NCBI GenBank assembly: GCA_017694765.1
Contig: JADIML010000037.1
Span: 1 to 5,247 of the forward strand
Source of the DNA: Candidatus Scybalomonas excrementavium
Lineage (GTDB): Bacteria > Bacillota > Clostridia > Lachnospirales > Lachnospiraceae
DNA: 5,247 nucleotides
Direction of reading: 5' to 3'
Shown here: positions 1 through 5,247 of the stretch, piece after piece
Numbering within the stretch: the stretch's first letter is position 1
Layout: every line of letters begins with the position of its first letter
The notes under the pieces: generated by a model
What the model saw: only the letters and a program-made list of their open reading frames with translations
The model's database searches: none
What the model was told of the DNA's origin: nothing
Position numbers and translations under genes: made by a program

Positions 1-16
1 TAACTTAAAGTCGCGA

Positions 17-37
17 AGAGTGTGCAATGCACACTTT
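17..37. promoter_or_regulatory. Palindrome at the window start (operator or hairpin)
   Basis: GTGTGCA-A-TGCACAC at 20-34 is a perfect inverted repeat around base 27. Pairing continues outward with A19-T35, a G-T wobble (18/36) and A17-T37. As DNA it could be a dimeric repressor site. As RNA it would be a hairpin with an AAT loop, and since it is followed by only a mixed TTTGTTCTAATTT stretch it would make a poor intrinsic terminator for an upstream gene. The upstream gene is outside the window, so I cannot decide between these. Confidence 0.4.
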
Positions 38-48
38 GTTCTAATTTG

Positions 49-78
49 GGGACAATTTTATTTTCCTGTCAATATAAA
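49..78 (+). promoter_or_regulatory. Possible upstream promoter (weak)
   Basis: GGGACA (49-54) and TATAAA (73-78) are 18 bp apart and match the sigma-A -35 and -10 consensus at four and five of six positions. The -10 lies in CAATATAAAA (70-79), repeated exactly at 164-173 beside the second candidate promoter. If used, it would give a leader of about 130 nt before the first gene. In such AT-rich DNA a chance match is quite possible. Confidence 0.25.
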
Positions 79-93
79 AATTTTTTTAAGTGG

Positions 94-124
94 TCAGTTA
101 TGCGTCAAAAATGACGAGTTATGC
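94..124 (+). promoter_or_regulatory. LytTR-like direct repeat pair (putative activator site)
   Basis: AGTTATGC occurs at 96-103 and again at 117-124, a period of 21 bp or two helical turns. Read as 9-mers, TCAGTTATG (94-102) and CGAGTTATG (115-123) are separated by 12 bp. Response regulators with LytTR DNA-binding domains (AgrA, ComE and PlnC types) are known to bind two imperfect 9-bp direct repeats with a GTT core and about 12 bp between them, upstream of promoters with a poor -35. Here the right repeat ends 43 bp before the TATAAA at 167. The match to the family pattern is good but not perfect (T where A or G is usual at position 8), and no LytTR gene is in the window. Confidence 0.45.
103..116. 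repeat. Short inverted repeat CGTCA-AAAA-TGACG
   Basis: Five-base arms at 103-107 and 112-116 flank an AAAA centre. The element fills nearly all of the gap between the two AGTTATGC repeats, so it may be a separate protein site nested in the control region. Alternatively it may be chance. The stem is too short to be a convincing RNA element. Confidence 0.3.
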
Positions 125-140
125 AAAAAAAGATCTTTTT

Positions 141-172
141 TTGTTCTTTTATGTTACAGTAGACAATATAAA
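141..172 (+). promoter_or_regulatory. Candidate promoter of the GH3 gene
   Basis: TATAAA at 167-172 matches the sigma-A -10 box at five of six positions. No good -35 lies at the usual distance: TTGTTC (141-146) is 20 bp upstream, or 17 bp upstream of the poorer alternative -10 CAATAT (164-169). A fair -10 with a weak -35 is what an activator-dependent promoter looks like and fits the direct repeats upstream. Transcription would start at about 176-180, giving a leader of roughly 40 nt before the first ATG. Confidence 0.45.
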
Positions 173-184
173 ACAGGCCTGTTT
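171..184. promoter_or_regulatory. Perfect palindrome over the expected transcription start
   Basis: AAACAGGCCTGTTT is a perfect 14-bp palindrome. If one extra A is allowed, symmetry extends outward through TATA on both sides (about 167-187). It begins inside the -10 box and is centred near the expected +1, the classical place for a repressor operator. The sequence does not let me name the regulator family. Alternatively it would form a small hairpin at the extreme 5' end of the mRNA. Confidence 0.45.
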
Positions 185-202
185 ATAAAGAAAAAGAATT
201 AC

Positions 203-210
203 TGGAGGAG
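203..210 (+). promoter_or_regulatory. Ribosome binding site of the permuted GH3 gene
   Basis: TGGAGGAG is a strong Shine-Dalgarno match. The GGAGG core ends 8 nt before the ATG at 217 and so fixes that start. The next in-frame ATG (232) is over 20 nt from this site and is less likely. Confidence 0.8.
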
Positions 211-216
211 AATGAA

Positions 217-3084
217 ATGTTACAGATTAATATGGATGATGTTTGGAATGTGCTCAATTCGTGCAAGCCATATTTAATTTTCTTTGGTGTTGTATTATTA
301 CTTTCAATTATTGTTATGATTGCCTGTAAGAAATTAAAAACAGCAAAAAGAAAATTCGTGCGTGCACAAGCTGGAATTGCGATATTCCTTGCACTTGTTC
401 TTACCGTTAATATGATCTGTTTTATTCCAATGTCAAGTTTAATTACACTTGCAATGGGAAAAGGAACAATTACAGAAGAAACATCAAAAGAAGCAACTGA
501 TTTAGTTCAAAAAATAGCTGAAGAAGGAATTGTATTATTAAAAAACGAAGATAATATTTTACCACTGAATCAGACAAATGCATTAAACGTATTTGGATGG
601 GCATCTACAAACCCTTGCTATGGTGGAACAGGATCAGGTTCCCTTTCTGATGCTTATGAAACAGTTTCTCTTTTACAGGGATTAGAAAATGCTGGATTTA
701 AATTAAATACAGAACTTTCTGATTTTTATACAGAATATCGTGCGGATAGACCAGAAGTTGGTATGTTTGCTCAAGATTGGACATTACCAGAACCAACTGT
801 AGACAGTTATACAGATGAAATGATCCAAAATGCGAAAGAATTTTCGGATACAGCTCTTGTGGTAATTACACGTGTAGGAGGAGAAGGAGCTGATATTCCT
901 ACTGATGTAAGTAAAGTAACTTATACAGATAATTCAAAAGATTACAAAGATTTTGAAGAGGGAGAACATTACTTACAATTAAACAAAACAGAACGCAATA
1001 TGCTTGAAATGGTTTGCTCTAATTTTGATAATGTAGTTGTTGTATACAATGGAGCAAATGCGATGGAACTTGGATTCGTAAATGAATATCCACAGATTAA
1101 AGGTGCTCTTTGGTGTCCAGGAACAGGACAGGCAGGATTTAGTGCTTTTGGAGAAATCTTAAATGGTTCTATTAACCCATCTGGAAAGACAATTGATACA
1201 TTTGTAAAAGATTTAACAACAACTCCAACATGGAATAACTTTGGAGTATTTGATTATGACAATATGGACGAGTTTAAAGTTCCAGCGTCACAATTCTCTC
1301 CGGAAGCAGTTCCATCTTTTGTAAATTATGTAGAAGGTATTTATGTTGGATACCGTTTCTATGAAACAGCAGCAAAAGAAGGACTTATTAATTACGATGA
1401 TGTTGTATTATATCCATTTGGATATGGATTATCTTATACATCATTTGAACAAAAAATGGGCGCTATCAAAGAAAAAGATGGTAGTATCACATTTGATGTA
1501 ACAGTAACAAATACAGGTTCTGTAGCTGGTAAAGATGTTATCGAAGTATATTATAACCCTCCATATAAAAATGGTGGAATTGAAAAAGCAACTGCTAACT
1601 TAATTGCCTTTGATAAAACAAATACATTACAACCAGGAGAATCTGAAACAGTATCTATTTCTATTGCTGTAGAAGATATGGCTTCTTATGATCATAAAAA
1701 CGAAAAAGCCTATATTTTAGAAGCTGGAAAATACGAAATTAGTATTAATAAAGATTCTCATACTGTTATTGACCAACAAGTATACAAAGTGAAAAAAGAT
1801 ATTGTTTATAATGAAAACAATATGCGTACTACTGATAAAGTAGCAGTAACAAACCAGTTTGATCATGCAGCTGGAACTGTAACTTATTTATCTCGTAAAA
1901 ATAAGTTTGCAAATTATGAAGAAGCAACACAAAGACCAACAAACTTTACAATGCCACAGGAGCAAAAAGATACATTCATCAACAACAGCAATTATAATCC
2001 AGAAGATTATAATAATGAAAGTGATGAAATGCCAACAACTGAGGCAAACAATCAGATGAAATTAGAAGAGTTAAGAGGTCTTGACTATGATGATCCAAAA
2101 TGGGATACATTACTTGACCAATTAACAATTAAAGATATGGATCAAATGATCGCAATCGCTGGATACCAAACTTCAGAAGCAAAGAGTGTAGGTAAGATTA
2201 ATACAATCGACTGTGATGGTCCTGCATCCATTAATAATAACTTTACTGGCGTTGGTTCTATTGGTTTCCCATCTGCAGTTATGATTGCAAGTACATGGAA
2301 TGAAGACATTGCAGAACAGTTTGGAGAAAGTATCGGAAAAATGGCTGATGAAATGGGCGTATCAGGATGGTATGCACCAGCCATGAACATTCACCGTAGT
2401 GCTTTTGCAGGTCGTAATTTTGAATACTATTCAGAAGATTCATTATTATCAGGAAAAATGGCAGCAAGAGCTGTTATTGGAGCTGAAAAGCATGGGGTTT
2501 ATGCCTATTTAAAACATTTTGCATTAAACGATCAAGAAACAAACCGTACAGAAATGTTATGTACTTGGGCAGATGAACAAACCATTCGAGAAATCTATTT
2601 AAAACCATTCGAAATTAGTGTAAAAGAAGGTAAAGCAAAAGCTATTATGTCTGCTTTCAACTACATTGGAACAGAGTGGGCTGGTGCTTCTAATGCTTTA
2701 TGTAATGTAGTTCTTAGAGATGAATGGGGCTTTAGAGGATTCGTATTAACAGACTACTTTGGTGTATATGGATATATGAATTCTGATCAAGCAATCCGTA
2801 ATGGTACAGATGCAATGCTTGTTGCTTATGACACAGAAACAAACCATGTGAAAGATACAAAAAGTGCAACAGGTGTACAAGCAATGAGAACTGCAAGTAA
2901 AAATATTTTATATACTGTTGTAAACAGTCGTGCATATGAAGAAGAAAACTTAAATGCTGGTATGCCAGCATGGAAGATTGCAGCAATCGGAATTGATGTT
3001 GTATTAGCAATTGGTATCATTGGACTTGAAGTTGTTGCGATCAAACGATTTAAAAAACGTTTAGCAAATGTACAAGAAGCATAA
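217..3084 (+). CDS. Membrane-anchored GH3 glycoside hydrolase, circularly permuted
   Basis: This 955-residue enzyme should hydrolyse beta-linked glycosides outside the cell; the sugar specificity is not readable. Two N-terminal helices (about 18-37 and 52-80) flank a basic loop (K38-R49), and one C-terminal helix (921-942) is followed by KRFKKR. By the positive-inside rule, everything between helices 2 and 3 is external. Domain order is reversed relative to ordinary GH3 proteins: the alpha/beta sandwich (GH3_C) at about 86-400, starting with IVLLKNEDNILPL; a fibronectin-III-like domain at about 400-515 after YPFGYGLSYTSF; a polar linker (about 530-620); then the TIM barrel (GH3_N) at about 620-900. 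Active-site residues look intact: D667 (DGP), R733 (GRNFE), K766-H767 (KHF), nucleophile D846 (LTDY) and probable acid/base E223 (GGEG). Reversed GH3 order is known from rumen beta-glucosidases of Butyrivibrio and Ruminococcus. Start chosen by the strong ribosome site. Confidence 0.9.
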   Translation: MLQINMDDVWNVLNSCKPYLIFFGVVLLLSIIVMIACKKLKTAKRKFVRAQAGIAIFLALVLTVNMICFIPMSSLITLAMGKGTITEETSKEATDLVQKIAEEGIVLLKNEDNILPLNQTNALNVFGWASTNPCYGGTGSGSLSDAYETVSLLQGLENAGFKLNTELSDFYTEYRADRPEVGMFAQDWTLPEPTVDSYTDEMIQNAKEFSDTALVVITRVGGEGADIPTDVSKVTYTDNSKDYKDFEEGEHYLQLNKTERNMLEMVCSNFDNVVVVYNGANAMELGFVNEYPQIKGALWCPGTGQAGFSAFGEILNGSINPSGKTIDTFVKDLTTTPTWNNFGVFDYDNMDEFKVPASQFSPEAVPSFVNYVEGIYVGYRFYETAAKEGLINYDDVVLYPFGYGLSYTSFEQKMGAIKEKDGSITFDVTVTNTGSVAGKDVIEVYYNPPYKNGGIEKATANLIAFDKTNTLQPGESETVSISIAVEDMASYDHKNEKAYILEAGKYEISINKDSHTVIDQQVYKVKKDIVYNENNMRTTDKVAVTNQFDHAAGTVTYLSRKNKFANYEEATQRPTNFTMPQEQKDTFINNSNYNPEDYNNESDEMPTTEANNQMKLEELRGLDYDDPKWDTLLDQLTIKDMDQMIAIAGYQTSEAKSVGKINTIDCDGPASINNNFTGVGSIGFPSAVMIASTWNEDIAEQFGESIGKMADEMGVSGWYAPAMNIHRSAFAGRNFEYYSEDSLLSGKMAARAVIGAEKHGVYAYLKHFALNDQETNRTEMLCTWADEQTIREIYLKPFEISVKEGKAKAIMSAFNYIGTEWAGASNALCNVVLRDEWGFRGFVLTDYFGVYGYMNSDQAIRNGTDAMLVAYDTETNHVKDTKSATGVQAMRTASKNILYTVVNSRAYEEENLNAGMPAWKIAAIGIDVVLAIGIIGLEVVAIKRFKKRLANVQEA

Positions 3085-3099
3085 AACCGTATAACGGTT
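3085..3099 (+). repeat. Small hairpin directly after the stop codon
   Basis: AACCGT-ATA-ACGGTT is a perfect inverted repeat with 6-bp arms and a 3-nt loop, starting at the base after the TAA of the GH3 gene. It lies 2 bp before the larger terminator-like hairpin. It has no T tract of its own, so it is more likely to support mRNA 3'-end stability than termination, or it may be accidental. Confidence 0.35.
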
Positions 3100-3101
3100 A
3101 G

Positions 3102-3148
3102 AAAAAGGGGTTGTCACAAAAGAAAATATGATGTGGCAGCTCCTTTTT
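3102..3148 (+). terminator. Intrinsic terminator-like hairpin between genes 1 and 2
   Basis: The left arm (3102-3118, AAAAAGGGGTTGTCACA) pairs along its full 17 nt with the right arm (3132-3148, TGTGGCAGCTCCTTTTT), with three G-U wobbles and no mismatch, around a 13-nt loop. The right arm ends in TTTTT. This A-tract/stem/T-tract form is typical of intrinsic terminators in Clostridia and would also work in reverse. Only 27 nt separate it from the next ATG and I find no usable promoter there, so it probably ends only part of the transcripts and lowers expression of the two downstream genes. Confidence 0.75.
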
Positions 3149-3163
3149 GCAAAATAAATATTT

Positions 3164-3168
3164 GGAGG
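3164..3168 (+). promoter_or_regulatory. Ribosome binding site of the GtrA-like gene
   Basis: GGAGG ends 7 nt before the ATG at 3176, near-ideal spacing. It lies 15 nt after the T tract of the hairpin, so it would be accessible in read-through transcripts. Confidence 0.8.
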
Positions 3169-3175
3169 CTATAAA

Positions 3176-3772
3176 ATGGAAAACAGAGAAAAGAGTGGAA
3201 AAGGATTTTGGAAAAACTTCCAAGAACAACATCCTTCTATTGCACAATTTATTATATTTTTTGTTATTAGTAATGGTGTAACAGTATTACAGATGGTGTT
3301 AATGCCAATGATTAAGTATCTATTTGGATTTACATCACTTGTTAGTACAAATTTTCAAATCCTTCCAATTGGACATAACATAGATGGTAGTATTTATTAT
3401 GTGTTCGATTATGCGAGTGGAGCAATCAGCGAAGGAGGCGGTGGTGGACTTGCCTACTTTTTAGCTGTTGAGATTACATTATTAGTTGCACAGGTTATTA
3501 ATTTCTTCTTACAAAGAAATGTAACATTTAAATCTGATACGAATATTGGAAAAGCAGCTTTTTGGTATTTTATTGCATGGTTAATTATTTCTGTTGGAGC
3601 AGCTGCATTACAAGGTCTTTATAAGACTCCAATTTATGATTTCTTTATGAACTGGCTTGGAAATAGTACAGGAATGATGGTAGCAGACTTTATTACAATG
3701 TTGATTAACTGTGTAATTTCGTTCTGGGTATTTTTCCCAATTCTAAAAATAATTTTCAAAGAAGAAAAGTAA
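3176..3772 (+). CDS. GtrA-like four-helix membrane protein
   Basis: This 198-residue protein has four predicted membrane helices, at about 22-47, 92-113, 129-147 and 168-193. The end of helix 2 reads INFFLQRNVTF (108-118), resembling the N-x-x-x-N/Q-R-x-x-x-F signature of the GtrA-like family, and helix 4 repeats the pattern weakly (INCVISFWVFF). Basic residues at the N-terminus, between helices 2 and 3 and at the C-terminus put these on the cytoplasmic side. GtrA-like proteins are tied to transfer of lipid-linked sugars across the membrane and to surface glycosylation. The protein is longer than usual (many are about 120-150 residues) because the external loop between helices 1 and 2 is some 45 residues and ends in a run of five glycines (87-91). 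It sits 15 bp before the next GH3 gene and presumably shares its transcript. The family call rests on motif and topology only; a novel small membrane family is the alternative. Confidence 0.65.
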   Translation: MENREKSGKGFWKNFQEQHPSIAQFIIFFVISNGVTVLQMVLMPMIKYLFGFTSLVSTNFQILPIGHNIDGSIYYVFDYASGAISEGGGGGLAYFLAVEITLLVAQVINFFLQRNVTFKSDTNIGKAAFWYFIAWLIISVGAAALQGLYKTPIYDFFMNWLGNSTGMMVADFITMLINCVISFWVFFPILKIIFKEEK

Positions 3773-3776
3773 GGAG
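3771..3776 (+). promoter_or_regulatory. Ribosome binding site of the second GH3 gene
   Basis: AAGGAG overlaps the TAA stop of the preceding gene (3770-3772) and ends 11 nt before the ATG at 3788, slightly long spacing. The closer ATG at 3778 is in another frame and meets a stop after six codons, so 3788 is the start. The overlap with the stop points to translational coupling. Confidence 0.65.
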
Positions 3777-3787
3777 AATGATACAAC

Positions 3788-5206
3788 ATGAAACATAAGC
3801 ATCTCATTGATAAGATGACAATAGAAGAAAAAGCAGCTTTATTAAGTGGAAAAAATGTTTGGCAGTCATGGAACATTGATCGTTTAGATATTCCATCTAT
3901 TTTTTGTTCAGATGGACCTCATGGAGTAAGAAAGCAAGCTGGTTCAGGTGATCACTTAGGGTTAAACGCTTCCTTAGAAGCAACTTGTTTTCCAACAGCA
4001 GCAACAATTGCCAATAGCTGGGAGGAAGAGCTTGGTGAAGAAATTGGACGTGCTTTAGGAGAAGAAGCAGCTGTACAAGAAGTAGATGTTTTATTAGGAC
4101 CGGGACTTAATATTAAGAGAAGTCCTCTTTGTGGAAGAAACTTTGAATATTTTTCAGAAGATCCATATTTATCAGGAAAAATGGCAAGTGCTTATGTTCG
4201 AGGAATTCAAAGTCAAGGCGTATATGCTTGTCCAAAACACTTTGCAGTAAATAGCCAAGAGCTTCGTAGAATGGCAATGAATTCTGTTATTGATGAAAGA
4301 ACATTAAGAGAAATTTATTTAGAAGGCTTTGAAATTGCAGTAAAAGAAGGTAAGGCAAAAACTATCATGAGCAGTTATAATGAAGTGAATGGTGTTTATG
4401 CCAATGAAAGCACACATTTATTGCAAGACATTCTTAGAAAAGAATGGGGATTTGATGGAATTGTCATTACAGACTGGGGTGCGTCAAATGATCATGTAAA
4501 TGGTGTAAAAGCAGGTTCTAATTTAGAAATGCCATCTCCGGGGTTAGATTCAGCAAGAGAGTTAATAAAAGCCATTGAAGATAAAACTTTAACAATGGAA
4601 GAGCTTGATCAATGTGTAGATGATTTACTTGATATTATCTTAACATCAAAAGAGAATAAAAAGACAAGAGCAAAACAATTTGATAAAAAGCAACATCATG
4701 AATTAGCAAGAAAGGCTGCTAGAAAAAGTATCGTATTGTTAAAGAATGAAGAACAAATTCTTCCAATTCAAAAAGAGAAAAAAGTAGCCGTTATCGGAGA
4801 TTTTGCTAAAACTCCAAGATACCAAGGAGCAGGTTCTTCTATGGTAAATCCAACTCAACTAGAATCTATGGAACAACTTTATAAACAATATTTTCCAAAT
4901 AGTATTGGCTGTGTGCAAGGATATCAAAGAAATGGAGAGCCAGATGCACAGTTAAGTAAAGAAGCATTAGAGTTAGCAAAACAAGCAGATATCGTTGTAT
5001 ATTGCTTTGGACTTGATGAATTAAGTGAGTCAGAAGGATTAGATAGACTCCATATGAGAATTCCTCAAAATCAAATTGAATTATTAGAAGAATTATACCG
5101 CGTTAATCCAAATATCGTTGGTGTATTAAGTGGTGGTTCTGCCATTGAAATGCCATGGGATGGATGCTGTAAAGGGATTTTACATGGATATTTAGGAGGG
5201 CAAGCT
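3788..5206 (+). CDS. Cytosolic GH3 beta-glycosidase, 3' end missing
   Basis: The visible 473 residues belong to a family 3 glycoside hydrolase in ordinary order: TIM barrel (about 1-285), then the start of the alpha/beta sandwich (about 305-473). Such enzymes release beta-linked sugars such as glucose or xylose from oligosaccharides or glycosides; specificity is not readable here. Active-site residues are D42 (SDGPHG), R117 (GRNFE), K150-H151 (KHF), nucleophile D229 (ITDW) and probable acid/base E416 (SESEGLDR). The sandwich opens with SIVLLKNEEQILPI and has the usual RYQGAGSS segment. There is no signal peptide or membrane helix, so it should act in the cytoplasm, perhaps on imported products of the surface enzyme two genes upstream. 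The true gene runs off the contig: family members are commonly 700-800 residues, and the rest of the sandwich plus a fibronectin-III-like domain should follow. The in-frame TGA at 5225-5227 lies in adapter sequence and is not its stop. Confidence 0.92.
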
Positions 5207-5247
5207 CTGTCTCTTATACACATCTGACGCTGCCGACGAGTAAGGCA
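5207..5247. other. Nextera sequencing adapter left at the contig end
   Basis: CTGTCTCTTATACACATCT (5207-5225) is exactly the 19-bp Tn5 mosaic end used in Illumina Nextera libraries. It is followed at 5226-5239 by the 14 bases (GACGCTGCC...) that are the reverse complement of the Nextera read 1 primer tail. The final eight bases, GTAAGGCA (5240-5247), occupy the place of the i5 index. The base composition also shifts from AT-rich to mixed at this point. None of this is genomic, and it is not a natural transposon end. Confidence 0.97.

Noticed and set aside
1..216. A riboswitch or T-box in the leader.
   Set aside because: The likely leader RNA is only about 40 nt and shows no aptamer-like conserved core or terminator.
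20..277. An 85-codon open frame on the + strand across the leader and the start of the first gene.
   Set aside because: It has no ribosome binding site, has low-complexity content, runs through the promoter and operator elements and overlaps the well-supported GH3 start in another frame.
2142..3044. Several open frames of 62-92 codons on the - strand within the first GH3 gene.
   Set aside because: They lie opposite the conserved barrel and C-terminal helix, resemble no protein I recognise and are explained as antisense shadows.
217..3084. Reversed domain order as an assembly error or fusion of gene fragments.
   Set aside because: One uninterrupted frame joins the domains with sensible linkers and terminal helices, and the same order is known in other GH3 beta-glucosidases.
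3147..3175. TTGCAA and TATAAA 17 bp apart as a promoter for the GtrA-like gene.
   Set aside because: The -10 would touch the ATG, so transcription would start inside the gene and omit the ribosome site.
3634..3876. An 80-codon - strand open frame across the junction of genes 2 and 3.
   Set aside because: It covers two real coding regions and their ribosome site and has no support of its own.
5207..5225. A Tn5-like transposon end, suggesting a mobile element inserted in the GH3 gene.
   Set aside because: It is the hyperactive Tn5 mosaic end followed at once by the Nextera primer tail, so it comes from library preparation.

Overview
The window is AT-rich and strongly Firmicutes-like: GGAGG-type ribosome binding sites, A/T-ending codons, a long AAAAAGG...CCTTTTT intrinsic-terminator hairpin, and proteins resembling those of anaerobic gut Clostridia. 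Lachnospiraceae is my best guess; this is an inference, since there is no rRNA or other taxonomic marker. It is the end of a contig: the last 41 bases are Illumina Nextera library sequence, not genome.

Layout. Bases 1-216 are a gene-free leader packed with symmetry: a palindrome at 17-37, a pair of AGTTATGC direct repeats exactly 21 bp apart (96-124) that resemble LytTR response-regulator sites, a -10-like TATAAA at 167-172 and a perfect 14-bp palindrome at 171-184 on the expected transcription start. Then come three genes on the + strand: (1) 217-3084, a 955-residue family 3 glycoside hydrolase (GH3) whose domains are in reversed, circularly permuted order and which carries membrane helices at both ends; (2) 3176-3772, a 198-residue four-helix membrane protein of GtrA-like type; (3) 3788-5206, an ordinary-order, apparently cytosolic GH3 enzyme cut off by the contig end. 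A 17-bp terminator-like hairpin (3102-3148) lies between genes 1 and 2 with no evident promoter after it, so genes 2 and 3 probably depend on read-through or on processing of one transcript.

How they may work together (inference). Positive-inside topology puts the catalytic part of gene 1 outside the cell, held to the membrane by both termini. Gene 3 has no signal peptide and keeps the complete GH3 active-site set seen so far, so it should act inside. GtrA-like proteins are usually linked to movement of lipid-linked sugars across the membrane. The set therefore looks like an outside hydrolase, a membrane sugar-handling protein and an inside hydrolase under one regulated promoter. The natural substrate cannot be read from the sequence. 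Nothing here suggests phage, CRISPR, toxin-antitoxin or transposon content. The real interest is the doubly anchored permuted enzyme, its GtrA-like partner and the dense control region.
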